DNA from: Acidobacteriota bacterium
GTDB taxonomy: Bacteria; Acidobacteriota; Terriglobia; Bryobacterales; Bryobacteraceae
Direction of reading: 5' to 3'
Length of the DNA stretch: 64,000 nt
Assembly (NCBI GenBank): GCA_016870995.1
Contig: VFZU01000007.1
Coordinates: 1-64,000, forward strand
The position numbers and the translations under genes are program-made. This document shows positions 48,556 through 56,956 of this stretch, in pieces. The stretch's first letter is position 1; every line of letters begins with the position of its first letter. A model generated the notes under the pieces. The model saw only the letters and a program-made list of their open reading frames with translations, made no database searches and had not been told where the DNA came from.

Positions 48556-49191
48556 TCAGGCTGCGTTTAGCTCCGGAGCGGGGTGGATTGGGTTCGTTTT
48601 TTCATTTTGAAGTTTGAGGCCGTGGTGTATGGCAAGGCCGAAAAAGAGCGCTTCTTCCTGCTTGAGTTCGTGGGCGCGGAGCTTGGCACAAGGCAGGGCG
48701 GGGGAAATGTTTTCATCCAGTTCGACGTCTTTGAGCTCGGCGTGGATCTCGACGGCGGCGAGACGATCGACTTGCAGCTGTGAGAGTTGCTTGAAGGCTT
48801 TCAAGGCGCGGCGCTCGAAGAGGGCTCCTTGCTTGACGATGCGTTCCATTTGAATGAAGAGGTTTTGGTTATCGGGGTTGGCGAGCCAGCGGTCCTGGGC
48901 TTCGGCTTCGAAGCGTTGGGCGCGGAGGGCCTGAAAGGTGGAGTAGGCGTATTGCTCGAAGACGACTTCTTCGGCGGGGCCAAAAGGGACGATTTGCTGG
49001 AAGAGCTGTTCGCGGAGAGCTTTGTATTGGGTTTGTTCCTGCGGGTTAGCGGCGAAGAGGGAGTCGGCCGAGGCGTTGAGGCCGTGGCGGAGGGAGTTCT
49101 TCGCGGATTGCTGTTTGCCGGCCTCGGTGCGGGGGCCGGTGGATTTTTTCGCATTACGCAGGTTGGCAAGAAGTTGGGCATCGGAAGCCAT
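48556..49191 (-). CDS. Hypothetical protein with STGPRT-EAGK motif
   Basis: 211 residues from the ATG at 49191, which has GAAAGGA about 9-15 bases upstream; an upstream in-frame start at 49266 is less likely. The N-terminal motif LRNAKKSTGPRTEAGKQQSAKNSLRHGL is a short signature that occurs in large paralogous families of Acidobacteria and Planctomycetes and is of unknown function. The remainder is helical and acidic (FEQYAYSTFQALRAQRFEAEAQDRWLA). The C-terminus (NEKTNPIHPAPELNAA) is also typical. It could be linked to mobile or repeat-rich regions; not established. Confidence 0.6.
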   Translation of the reverse strand: MASDAQLLANLRNAKKSTGPRTEAGKQQSAKNSLRHGLNASADSLFAANPQEQTQYKALREQLFQQIVPFGPAEEVVFEQYAYSTFQALRAQRFEAEAQDRWLANPDNQNLFIQMERIVKQGALFERRALKAFKQLSQLQVDRLAAVEIHAELKDVELDENISPALPCAKLRAHELKQEEALFFGLAIHHGLKLQNEKTNPIHPAPELNAA

Positions 49192-49337
49192 GATGTGGTT
49201 GTCCTTTCGGATTGAATTTCTGGATGTTGATCCGAGGACAGGATAGCGGGTGGGGGTTGAGCGCAAGAGGAGGGGATTGAAGCGAAGTTGTTGAAAGAAT
49301 TCGAGTAAATTTTTTCAAAAATTGTGTGAATAAGTTT

Positions 49338-49496
49338 GGGGCGGTAGGCGGAAATCGATACGTCTGGATGGGCAGCGCTGATTTGATGCGCGATCCGCGG
49401 CTGGTGCTGGATTGGCACGGTGATTTGGCCGCAAGTGATGTAAATGCCCAAGCCCTCAGAGGGTGAGGAGTGAGTCGCGATTTCCGTCGCCGCCCC
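49338..49496 (+). ncRNA. Structured small RNA candidate (6S-like shape)
   Basis: In a gene-free gap, nested complementary segments define a long hairpin: GGGGCGG (49338-49344) with CCGCCCC (49490-49496), CGGAAATCG (49349-49357) with CGATTTCCG (49478-49486), TGGGCA (49369-49374) with TGCCCA (49445-49450), GCGGC (49397-49401) with GCCGC (49428-49432), and GTGC (49404-49407) with GCAC (49415-49418). Large internal loops separate them. An AT-rich stretch (49297-49335) lies just upstream and a terminator follows at 49540. The apical CCGCGGCTGGTG recalls the CCGCGGTTGGTG region of E. coli 6S RNA. Class assignment is tentative. Confidence 0.45.
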
Positions 49497-49539
49497 TTAA
49501 CTGGTAAGGATCCATGGGGCCTCCGTGGTGTAGAAGGTG

Positions 49540-49560
49540 CAGCCGCAATCGGCTGTTTTT
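49540..49560 (+). terminator. Rho-independent terminator downstream of the RNA candidate
   Basis: CAGCCG / CGGCTG form a 6-bp stem with loop CAAT, followed by TTTTT. It points along the plus strand, yet the nearest plus-strand gene ends 1 kb upstream, so it most likely ends a separate short transcript such as the structured RNA at 49338-49496. Confidence 0.75.
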
Positions 49561-49650
49561 CTCTTTTGAGTCCTCCTTTTGGTTTGATACTGCGCCTGAT
49601 TTGAGAGGTTGTCAAGGTTCATTTTCGATGCGACAGGGAAGCGGATCTTC

Positions 49651-50352
49651 TCAGTTGTCCTGATGTCTGATTCGAGCGAAGAAATAAGCGAAGCATGCAG
49701 CCGTCGCGATGGGAGAAAACAGGTAGAGCACTAACATCACGGTGTCGAACCAGGTGAAGCGAGCCTTCGAAAAAACCACGTAGATTTGCTCCAGATTTGG
49801 TTGTGAGCCCAACTTGCGAACGTTTTGCTCGAAGTCGGCGCGGTCGTAATAGTCCAGTCTTTTTCTTGTTCTCGTGTCGAGGATGAAGTAGCGGTCTACT
49901 GACTGTGAATCGCTGCCGAAGTGTTCGCGTGCCTTGCTATCGATAGCTCCAAAGATATGGTCTTGCGCGAGCTGCAAAAGCCTGATGTCGTGGATGACTT
50001 GGGCTTGTTTGCTGAATTCCTTGTTGGCTTTCAAGTCCGAGAGGAAGCCGATGTTGATGTCGTCAATCAGGGTCACCGTGTAACCTCCGGGCAAGGGGGT
50101 ATGCCATTCGTCGCCGATCCCGATATCCCGATTCAGGAACCCAACGTTGATGATTGCTTGAAACACAAACAGAGTTGCAAGCACGGCCATACAGGCAAAT
50201 GGGTAAGCTGCCGCCCCGAGAGCGCGAGACTTTCTTCGGGCAGGATCATGGCGATAACGGAAGGCAGTGATTGCCGCAAGGAAGGCGCCGGAGATGGTCG
50301 CAAGGAAGCCGCCTATCAAGAGCCAAAAGCCCAATACGAAACCGGCACCCAT
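49651..50352 (-). CDS. Hypothetical membrane protein
   Basis: 233 residues, not recognised. Two N-terminal hydrophobic segments (GFWLLIGGFLATISGAFLAA, YPFACMAVLATLFVFQAI) and one near the C-terminus (FDTVMLVLYLFSPIATAAC) flank a soluble region of about 120 residues with GGYTVTLIDDINIGFLSD and YFILDTRTRKRLDYYDR. The topology suggests a sensor-like or structural membrane protein. No operon partners; the gap to the kelch gene is 164 bases. Confidence 0.6.
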   Translation of the reverse strand: MGAGFVLGFWLLIGGFLATISGAFLAAITAFRYRHDPARRKSRALGAAAYPFACMAVLATLFVFQAIINVGFLNRDIGIGDEWHTPLPGGYTVTLIDDINIGFLSDLKANKEFSKQAQVIHDIRLLQLAQDHIFGAIDSKAREHFGSDSQSVDRYFILDTRTRKRLDYYDRADFEQNVRKLGSQPNLEQIYVVFSKARFTWFDTVMLVLYLFSPIATAACFAYFFARIRHQDN

Positions 50353-50516
50353 TGGAGCGGATGATAACTCAGGTTGTTCAGAATGGAGTGGATCCTAGCA
50401 AGCGTGTCGGTGGGTCAATACACAGTCCGGGCTTTGAGGTTGGCAAGGCAATAGGTGCCGGAGCCGGGGACGAATGTGCTGATACGACCGGGTGTGCGGC
50501 TATCTTGGGGCTGCGC

Positions 50517-53198
50517 TCATTGCACGGTGATTGGTCTAGCGAGAGAAGTGGAGCCGCGGACTACGGCGGGCGGTCCATTCGTGATGAGGTCGAAGCCATC
50601 GTAAATGGCGCTGATCTGGCGGGTTCCAGAAGGACGGGAGATGCCAGTGAGGGTGACATTAGCTTGTGTGTTTCCCCCCTCCCCAAACAATATCGTGTTG
50701 CTTGTGCCATCGGAGCTAGTGTTCCTCGGGCAGACTGGGATGGTTGTGCCGCGGGTGAGGGAGACTGTGCCAAGGTTGAGGGTGCCATCTAAAAACCGCA
50801 CTTGGCCCGACATGCCAGGAACCGGGATCGCAGTGACGGTGCAGAGGCTCGCACTGATGGAAAACGGGTTGAGAACGGGATTGGTTGGCGCAACAATCTG
50901 GATGCGGGTATCAATCGGATTCAGGGCGGGTGTGAAGAGGATCGCGGCCCGATCGAGATCGCCACTGGCGGCATACTCGGCCCTGATGGTCGGGACATCG
51001 AGATCTGTTGCCAAGACCAGATTCACAACGCCGGAGGCTAAGCCAGGTGCAGATGGAGTGAGATTGACGAGACCGAGCACGGCGCCGCTGCGACCTGTGA
51101 TTGCCACGGTGCGCGAGACGAGGCCGAGTTCCGGATTGAATTTGAGCTGGACCGTGACTCTGGTTGATTCGCCGAAGTTCGTGGAATTGTTGAGGGTTGA
51201 AATGGTGAGGGCCGGAGCGGCAGCAGCGACCGGGAAACACTGGGAAGGCGCACTGGCACGTTTGTAGGCGGTATCGCCGCGGTAGACGGGCGCGAAACAG
51301 ACAGTGCCGTTGCGACGGTCATCGAAGGTAGGAGTGTAGGTGAGGGTGGCAACCGAAGTTGTGGATCCCGCAGGGGTCGAAAGAGAAATCGTTTTGAGAG
51401 CAATGTCGACCGCGCCACGAGGAGCTGGACTGGTTACCTGATCGGGGGGACTCACGAGGATTTCGAAGGTGGCGGGGGTGAGGAGACGCAGGCCGCCCGA
51501 TGGTGCGCGGAGTGAGACCCTAGGGAGATTGTCGATGACCGTGTGGGTGAATGCGTTGGAGGCAACCGGGGCCAAGATGGCGGTTCCAGGATAGGTAAGT
51601 TGACCCGGAAACGGGCCGATTTGACCAATGCAGCAGACCTGGACGGTACCGGTGCCGCCGGGGCCGATCAGCGATGAGGCCGAAGCACTGGAGATAAAGC
51701 CGGAGACGGAGCCAGGGAAGAGTGTGGCTCCGTTGGCTGCAGAGAGTTCGAACTTGACGGGGACGGGTTGGTTGACGATTGTGCGGCTTGCGGGTGTGAC
51801 GGTGGCGGTGAGAGTGGTGCGGATGCGGGTGACGAAATTGCGTGTGACGCTGGCTCCGCGGGAATTGCGGACGGTGAGGGTGAATGTGGCGGCGCCGTCG
51901 TCGGCGGTTGGGTTGAAGATCCCGACGGCGGCGAAGCTACCGCGCAAATCGAGGGTGGCGCTGGTGGTAAGTAGACGGTTGGAGATGTTGGTGCTGACCA
52001 GATTGAGAGTGCGGGAGAGGCTGAAGGTGACCGTGGAACCTCCGCCCGAGAGGGGGAAGGTGCCTCGGACGTCGACTCGCTCGCCAGCGAGATACATGGG
52101 GCTGTCGACGTTGGGGGATTTTGTGAAAGAGATTGAGTTGAGGGTGAGGACGCCGCAGGCGGTGGAGGGGATGTTGTCGTTGAGGCCACCGACGGCGAGG
52201 GCGGTGCCGTCGGGAAGCATTGCGGCGAGGATGCTGGAGCGTGGGGCGGTGAGGTTGCCGATGGTGGTGAAGGTGTTGGTTTCCGGCGAGAAGAGCTCGG
52301 AGGAGGCGAGGGTGCCGGAGGAGTTGGAGCCGCCCGAGATGAGAACGCCGCCATTGCCGGCCATGAGGAGCGCGAAGTGGTTGTTGCGAGCCGTGTTGAG
52401 AGTGGCGGAGAGGGCGGTGAGGGTGTCGTTGGCGGGGTTGAAGATCTCGGCCGAGTGGAGATCGGAAGTGCCGCTAGAGCCGCCGAGGATGAGGAGACGG
52501 CCGTCGTTAAGGAGAGTGGTGGTGTGGTCGCGGCGGGGCGTGAGCATGGTGAGTTCGAGGGGCATGGTGTCGTTTGCGGGGTCGTAGAGTTCGACCGAGG
52601 CGGTGGGGCCATCGGCTCGATTGCCGCCGATGAAGATGACGCGGCCGCCGGGGAGCAGATTCGCGGTATGGCCGGAGCGGGGGACGGCGAGCTTGGCGGT
52701 GGCGGTGGTGGATTCGAAGGTGACTGGATTGATGAGAAGGAGGGAGGCTGCGGGACCATCCGAGGTGAGGCCGCCAGCGATGAGGATCTGGCCGTCGTCG
52801 AGTTTGGTGGCGGAGAAGGCAGTGCGGGTGGGGCCGAAGTTGCCGACGGGGAGCCAGGTGTCGATGGCGGGGTCGTAGAGGGAGGCGGTGAATTGGCCGT
52901 CGGTATCGCCGCCGATCAGGAGGACGCGCTCATCGAAGAGGACAAGGCAGCGATGGCCGACTCGCGGTTTGTCCATGGAGGTGAAGGGGATGAAGGCGCC
53001 TTCAGTGGTGGAGTAGATTTCGGCGGAGTTGAGGGGGCCTTCGGAGTTGGAGCCGCCGGTGACGAGGACGCGGCCGTCGGGGAGGGATAGTGCGCAGGCG
53101 CCGGCACGTGCGTTGAGGAGTGGGCCGGTGCGTTGCCATTCCGGTGAGGTGTCCTGGGCGTTGAGGAGTAGGGCGGAAAGCAGGATGAGAATGGCCAT
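50517..53198 (-). CDS. Secreted kelch-repeat protein with Ig-like domains
   Basis: 893 residues. A short signal peptide (AILILLSALLLNAQ) is followed by about six kelch-type repeats over residues 20-340 (LPDGRVLVTGG, LVLFDERVLLIGG, LDDGQILIAGG, LLPGGRVIFIGG, LLNDGRLLILGG, MLPDGTALAVGG), forming a beta-propeller. The C-terminal 550 residues are Thr/Ser/Pro-rich Ig-like beta-sandwich repeats, with PVKFELSAANGAT and VATLTYTPTFDDRRNGTVCF. The composition fits a cell-surface or matrix protein; no catalytic site is visible. It is strongly G-rich on the plus strand, part of the skew-inverted segment. Confidence 0.82.
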   Translation of the reverse strand: MAILILLSALLLNAQDTSPEWQRTGPLLNARAGACALSLPDGRVLVTGGSNSEGPLNSAEIYSTTEGAFIPFTSMDKPRVGHRCLVLFDERVLLIGGDTDGQFTASLYDPAIDTWLPVGNFGPTRTAFSATKLDDGQILIAGGLTSDGPAASLLLINPVTFESTTATAKLAVPRSGHTANLLPGGRVIFIGGNRADGPTASVELYDPANDTMPLELTMLTPRRDHTTTLLNDGRLLILGGSSGTSDLHSAEIFNPANDTLTALSATLNTARNNHFALLMAGNGGVLISGGSNSSGTLASSELFSPETNTFTTIGNLTAPRSSILAAMLPDGTALAVGGLNDNIPSTACGVLTLNSISFTKSPNVDSPMYLAGERVDVRGTFPLSGGGSTVTFSLSRTLNLVSTNISNRLLTTSATLDLRGSFAAVGIFNPTADDGAATFTLTVRNSRGASVTRNFVTRIRTTLTATVTPASRTIVNQPVPVKFELSAANGATLFPGSVSGFISSASASSLIGPGGTGTVQVCCIGQIGPFPGQLTYPGTAILAPVASNAFTHTVIDNLPRVSLRAPSGGLRLLTPATFEILVSPPDQVTSPAPRGAVDIALKTISLSTPAGSTTSVATLTYTPTFDDRRNGTVCFAPVYRGDTAYKRASAPSQCFPVAAAAPALTISTLNNSTNFGESTRVTVQLKFNPELGLVSRTVAITGRSGAVLGLVNLTPSAPGLASGVVNLVLATDLDVPTIRAEYAASGDLDRAAILFTPALNPIDTRIQIVAPTNPVLNPFSISASLCTVTAIPVPGMSGQVRFLDGTLNLGTVSLTRGTTIPVCPRNTSSDGTSNTILFGEGGNTQANVTLTGISRPSGTRQISAIYDGFDLITNGPPAVVRGSTSLARPITVQ

Positions 53199-53660
53199 TT
53201 GAAATTAGAAGTGCAAACGGCGGGGCGGGTGGGTCGATCTTTATTTGGTTTGTTTTGAGTGGGTTGGGGGGGGCGGGTTTCAGGAAGTGGAGTTCGCGAA
53301 GACGTCTCGGCTGGATCTATTCGGGTCTGGTGTCCAGATCGAATCGCTTTCGATCGCCCACCAGGCCACCAAGGACTCTGACGGGCCTTTCCCGAATCGT
53401 CGCTCGCTCTGCGGTCCTTGAAGCCAAAACGCTGGCAAGACATTTTGCTCACGGTACGAACAGCGCAGAAGTTGAGGGAGTTCAGCCTTCCATGTCCGCT
53501 GAGTTGGCAGGGGTCGGACTTGATTGCTTGGCTCATCTCACCCTGAGACCTGTCCCGGGTGTCATGAGACGCAGGATCCAATGCCCCCAGCTCGAGCCTT
53601 GCCCAAGTCGGCATACATATCCGTTGCCATGAACCCGCTACACTGCAAGGGAGGCACGGA
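53199..53660. other. Gene-free stretch upstream of hicA
   Basis: No convincing gene in this 462-base gap. Small frames on both strands match nothing I recognise. It contains the leader of the kelch gene on the left (with a G-rich run near 53262-53275) and the hicA leader on the right, including AAGGGAGG at 53647-53654, 6 bases before the hicA GTG. Confidence 0.6.
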
Positions 53661-53882
53661 GTGAAAGTACGTGATCTAATCGAAATGTTGGAAGCTCATG
53701 GATGGGAAATGCATCGGCAAAGAGGCAGCCACCGTCAGTTTAAGCATGCTTCCTCCATCAACGTGATTACAGTTGCAGGTCAAGCTGGAGGCGATGTGCC
53801 GCCGGGAACGCTGAGCAAAATACTACGAGATGCTGGTCTGAAGAAAAATCTTGGAAGGGATGATCAGGAGGCACAATCATGA
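53661..53882 (+). CDS. hicA: HicA-type mRNA interferase toxin
   Basis: 73 residues from a GTG with a strong upstream AAGGGAGG. It is a single dsRBD-like HicA/YcfA domain: VRDLIEMLEAHGWEMHRQRGSHRQF contains the catalytic His of GSH, and PPGTLSKILRDAGL ends the fold. HicA cleaves mRNA independently of ribosomes in the cytoplasm. hicB follows with a 4-base ATGA overlap. This is the HicA-first order. Confidence 0.92.
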   Translation: MKVRDLIEMLEAHGWEMHRQRGSHRQFKHASSINVITVAGQAGGDVPPGTLSKILRDAGLKKNLGRDDQEAQS

Positions 53883-54097
53883 AATACACGGTGATTTATG
53901 AGAAGGGTGAGGCATCCTGGGGCGCCTATGTGCCGGATCTCCCGGGCGTGATCGCGGTGGCAGAGTCCCGAGAGTCGATTGAGGCAGAGATTCGGGAGGC
54001 TGTGGCGTTTCATATTGAAGGACTGCGAGAGAGTGGTCTGCCAGTGCCGCCGCCTTCGAGTGAAGCAGGGTTGTTGGACGTGATGCAAGTCGCGTAG
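53879..54097 (+). CDS. hicB: HicB-type antitoxin
   Basis: 72 residues. The partial RNase H-like fold YTVIYEKGEASWGAYVPDLPGVIAVAESRESIEAEI is the HicB signature; the C-terminus is short and lacks an obvious ribbon-helix-helix DNA-binding extension, so this is the small HicB form. It neutralises HicA by direct binding. The ATG overlaps the hicA stop. An imperfect stem CCTCAAG/CTTTGAGG at 54231-54256 followed by TTAATTTT could end the transcript, but it is weak. Confidence 0.9.
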   Translation: MKYTVIYEKGEASWGAYVPDLPGVIAVAESRESIEAEIREAVAFHIEGLRESGLPVPPPSSEAGLLDVMQVA

Positions 54098-54516
54098 AGG
54101 CTTGCGACGGAGCATGGGGCGGCACTTGCCTTGCTAGCCGATACTCCGAAGGGATGCATTTTGCGTGCGATTGCGACATTGGCAGGGTGGAAAAAGTTTG
54201 CAATGTGGGTCTGTCTTGGGAATGCACGCACCTCAAGCGCGAAGACGTCTTTGAGGTTAATTTTGCCCTGTTGATTATGGTGCGGCGCTTGACCTGTCCC
54301 AGTAAGAAATTGCAAAAAAACTGTTGAATGAGAACGCCGGCAGAACTGCTTTCTTGTTCTTTCTTTTCTCCGGCATCAAGCGAGTTTTCGGCCTGCAAGC
54401 CCGCTTGGATGTAGGACAGTTTATTTGGTGCGTGCGTCACGAGAGGCTTGATTTTATTGGAGACTGTGCAAGGTACAGATCAGGCTGTCCTCTTCAACCC
54501 TTCAACACTCTTCAAC
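54098..54516. other. Gene-free stretch between hicB and the inverted-repeat unit
   Basis: About 420 bases with no supported gene. There is a weak terminator-like stem at 54231-54256 and a CTTCAAC-type short reiteration (CTTCAACCC, TTCAACAC, CTTCAACC) at 54491-54516 just outside the left repeat arm. An 85-residue frame at 54324-54581 runs into the repeat arm and is not convincing. Confidence 0.5.
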
Positions 54517-54603
54517 CAATCGCCACGCCCTCTTCCAAAACCCATCTCCCCGCTTCAAATCAGCGAGGGGAAGTTATATGATCGAGTGTGCGGAAATAGG
54601 GGG
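54517..54603 (+). repeat. Left 87-bp inverted repeat arm
   Basis: Begins CAATCGCCACG and ends near GCGGAAATAGGGG. It pairs with 55133-55219 in inverse orientation with six mismatches. The core 54546-54575 is identical in both arms and contains the hairpin CTCCCCGCT/AGCG-A-GGGG. Confidence 0.9.
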
Positions 54604-54633
54604 GGTACTATATGAATCTACATGGAGAAGATC

Positions 54634-55104
54634 ATGTTAGAATGCGCTCAAATTAAGAAGCGCTTTGTCAAAGCGATAGACGAATTACAACGGCCCGTAG
54701 GTTTTGTGCGCGCTAAATCAACCTGGAGAAGAATGGGGCCAATCGTACATGAGTTGTCGTTAACGAAATCCAGATGGGATGATAACAAGTATCAGTGCTG
54801 TTACTATTTTGATATCCACTTCTACCCAAATGGTTTTGAACCTAAAGTCGATTTTAGGAGCGATTGCTCTGGACGTGTACAGGCTATTCCTGGAAGTCCC
54901 AATATTCCTAATACTACCTTTGATCAGGTGAATGAAGATCAAGCTCAAGAGTTGATCAATCAGGCAATTGATTTGCTTGCTATTTGGTATCTGCCGTGGG
55001 TCGAAAAGCATCAGACGCTTGAATCCGTCAAGGCATCGTATTTAACTGGAGCCTTTAGGTCATTCGGTGTGGGGACCATACTTCAAGAGATCTTAAAGAA
55101 ATAA
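54634..55104 (+). CDS. DUF4304-like protein, cargo of the inverted-repeat unit
   Basis: 156 residues from the ATG at 54634, chosen because GGAGAAG lies 3-9 bases upstream; an ATG at 54622 would add four residues. The pattern FVKAIDELQRPVGFVRAKSTWRR, then VHELSLTKSRWDDNKYQCCYYFDIHFYPNG, resembles the DUF4304 family of small cytoplasmic proteins, some of which occur with toxin or defence genes. The function is unknown. Codon use is clearly AT-richer than the surroundings, suggesting recent transfer. It lies alone between the 87-bp inverted arms, and its terminator uses the right arm. Confidence 0.65.
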   Translation: MLECAQIKKRFVKAIDELQRPVGFVRAKSTWRRMGPIVHELSLTKSRWDDNKYQCCYYFDIHFYPNGFEPKVDFRSDCSGRVQAIPGSPNIPNTTFDQVNEDQAQELINQAIDLLAIWYLPWVEKHQTLESVKASYLTGAFRSFGVGTILQEILKK

Positions 55105-55132
55105 CAACCATAAGTCACGTCCTAGTGACCTT

Positions 55133-55219
55133 CCACCCATTTCCGCACACTCGATCATAGAACTTCCCCTCGCTGATTTGAAGCGGGGAGATGGGTTTGA
55201 GAAGAGGGGGTGGCGATTG
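55133..55219 (-). repeat. Right 87-bp inverted repeat arm
   Basis: Inverse copy of 54517-54603. It contains the mirror hairpin CTTCCCCTCGCT...AGCGGGGAG. Its outer end supplies the left half of the terminator at 55199-55239. Confidence 0.9.
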
Positions 55220-55239
55220 AGCCACCACTTCTCATTTTT
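55199..55239 (+). terminator. Rho-independent terminator spanning the right end of the unit
   Basis: GAGAAG/CTTCTC (55199-55204 with 55228-55233) and GGTGGC/GCCACC (55209-55214 with 55221-55226) form a bulged stem with loop GATTGA, followed by a TTTTT tract. The left half is inside the repeat arm and the right half lies outside it. Confidence 0.8.
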
Positions 55240-55381
55240 CCAGGCCGCCAAGCGAAGTCATGATGAGAGCTCCTGATCCATACCGTGAGCGCGACTTTGT
55301 AGCTAACCTCACTTGGTCCATCAACCTAAAAACGGCAGTTGGCTCCCCCTCGCTACACGCAACTGATGGATACTGAACGGG

Positions 55382-56956
55382 ATGAGTGCCCACGAGGACG
55401 ATTTCGGTCTTCACCCATTGGGTGAGCATGAGGAAGACTTTGAGAAGTACCCGCCACCGCAGAAATTAGACACGTTTGGCGGCATGATCGAAGTGAGGTG
55501 GGAAGAGGACGCCGGGGTGAGCATGCACGGCGGTCTAGCTTTCTTTATCGAGTTCCTCAAGGTAAGCGGGATCTGGGAGAGGTTCGTCGAGGAGTGCCCT
55601 CTGAAGTATGTGTCGCCGAATGCGCCGAGTAAGTCCGAGATCCTGGGTACGATTTTGTTGAGTGTGTTGAGTGGGCATCGCCGCTACTCTCACATCACTG
55701 GGATGCGAGGGGACGATGTGTTGCCGCAGTTGCTGGGCATCGAGAAGTTCCGCAGCGAGGACAGCGTGCGGCGGGCCTTCGAAAAGCAGAACGAAGAGGC
55801 GCTCACGCTGTGGATGGACCGGCAGATGAACGAGACCTATGCAGCGTTGCTCGATCAGCAATGGGTGCTCGATCTGGATGCGACGGTGAAGACCTTGTAT
55901 GGCCGTCAGGAGGAAGCCCGGGTTGGGTATAACCCGATGAAGCCTGGACGGCCCTCGCACATTTATCATGCGATGGTGTTGACGGCGGCCAAGCTGGTGT
56001 TGAACGTGGACGCCGAGGCGGGCAACCGCATTGCCAGCGCTTACGCGCAACCTTCTTTATGGGGATGGCTCGAGTCGCGCAAGCGCAAGGACTGGCCAAC
56101 GCTGGTGCGCGGCGACATCGCCTACGGCAACGAAGAGATGATGGCCGGTTGCGAACAGCGCGGGCTGGCCTATTTGTTCAAGCTGCGGCAGACGCAGCGG
56201 GTGGGACAGATGATTGGCAAGCTAGCCAAGCAAGGTGGCAAGGCCGGGTGGCGTAATGCCGGGCAGGGCTGTGAAGGCGTCGAGCAGGAGTTGCAACTGC
56301 AAGGTTGGACGCGGGCGCGGCGGGTGATCGTATTGCGGCGCAAGCTGGAGGCTCCGCCTAAGGCCGAGCCGGATCCGGCGCAGCCATCGCTGCCCGGGCT
56401 GATGCTGGAACATAAGGGCGGCGAGTGGTACGAGCACGCCGTGCTGGTGACCAACTGGGCCGAACGCGAATTGCTGGCCGTTGCGCAGATGTACCGCGAC
56501 CGGGCCGGGGCCGAAAACCTGTTCGATGAGCTGAAGAACCAATGGGGCTGGACGGGGTTCTCGACGCAGGATCTCAAGCGCAGCCAGTTGATGGCGCGCA
56601 TGGTGGCGCTGATCTACAACTGGTGGAGCATCTTTACGCGGATGGGCACGGGGCCGAAGCACGGCGAGGCGATTACGACGCGAGCGCTGCTCCAGCAAGC
56701 GATTGCCAAGAAGACCAAACACGCCAACCAGACGCGGTTGAGTATCTCAAGCTTGCACGCCAAGGCAAAGCAGGCGGCCAACTTACTGGGGCGAATCAGC
56801 CAGTGGCTGAAGTTATTTGTCAAGCCTGCGGAGCAGTTGCCGGACGAGCGTAGATGGGGCCTCATGCTGCGTAGGATCTTTGAGGACTTCGGGAGGTTTG
56901 CGTTCCAGTCAGACCCCCAAAAGGGGGCACTTGTGGCTGTCAAATGCCGAATTTAG
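55382..56956 (+). CDS. DDE transposase (IS1380/IS4-like)
   Basis: 524 residues. N-terminal helical region (YVSPNAPSKSEILGTILLSVLSGHRRYSHI), first Asp in WVLDLDATVKTLYGRQEEARVGYN, second in RGDIAYGNEEMM, and the Y-(2)-R-(3)-E-type block YRDRAGAENLFDELKNQWGW with the catalytic Glu. This matches DDE transposases of the IS1380/IS4-like groups. The coding region looks intact. I could not fix the element ends: no convincing terminal inverted repeats were found between 55240-55381 and 56920-56990. Its C-terminal codons run into the tail of a decayed antitoxin gene, so the IS probably inserted there. A CCCCC-AAAA-GGGGG palindrome near 56920 lies in the last codons. Confidence 0.82.
   Translation: MSAHEDDFGLHPLGEHEEDFEKYPPPQKLDTFGGMIEVRWEEDAGVSMHGGLAFFIEFLKVSGIWERFVEECPLKYVSPNAPSKSEILGTILLSVLSGHRRYSHITGMRGDDVLPQLLGIEKFRSEDSVRRAFEKQNEEALTLWMDRQMNETYAALLDQQWVLDLDATVKTLYGRQEEARVGYNPMKPGRPSHIYHAMVLTAAKLVLNVDAEAGNRIASAYAQPSLWGWLESRKRKDWPTLVRGDIAYGNEEMMAGCEQRGLAYLFKLRQTQRVGQMIGKLAKQGGKAGWRNAGQGCEGVEQELQLQGWTRARRVIVLRRKLEAPPKAEPDPAQPSLPGLMLEHKGGEWYEHAVLVTNWAERELLAVAQMYRDRAGAENLFDELKNQWGWTGFSTQDLKRSQLMARMVALIYNWWSIFTRMGTGPKHGEAITTRALLQQAIAKKTKHANQTRLSISSLHAKAKQAANLLGRISQWLKLFVKPAEQLPDERRWGLMLRRIFEDFGRFAFQSDPQKGALVAVKCRI

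Larger units (their letters stand above)
54517..55219. mobile_element. 703-bp cargo unit with 87-bp terminal inverted repeats, no transposase
   Basis: The left arm 54517-54603 and right arm 55133-55219 are inverted copies, about 81 of 87 bases identical. Identity stops sharply at the outer ends, which defines the unit. Between them lies one AT-rich gene (DUF4304-like). Each arm also contains its own imperfect hairpin (CTCCCCGCT...AGCGAGGGG). No transposase is inside. The arrangement resembles mobile insertion cassettes or MITE-type elements carrying a passenger gene. I found no clear target-site duplication. Confidence 0.65.

Noticed and set aside
51668-52759. 363-codon Ser/Pro-rich frame within the kelch gene
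   Set aside because: Alternative frame of the kelch repeats; the product is almost only Ser, Pro, Ala and Thr, and the kelch frame has clear repeats and a signal peptide.
54324-54581. 85-codon frame left of the inverted-repeat unit
   Set aside because: Its C-terminal third is the repeat arm, it has no ribosome binding site and resembles nothing.
55232-55429. 65-codon minus-strand frame between the cargo unit and the transposase gene
   Set aside because: No recognisable domain and no initiation signal. It was checked as a possible antitoxin fragment and does not look like one.
56919-56936. CCCCC-AAAA-GGGGG palindrome as a terminator of the transposase gene
   Set aside because: It lies inside the last codons and lacks a T-tract.
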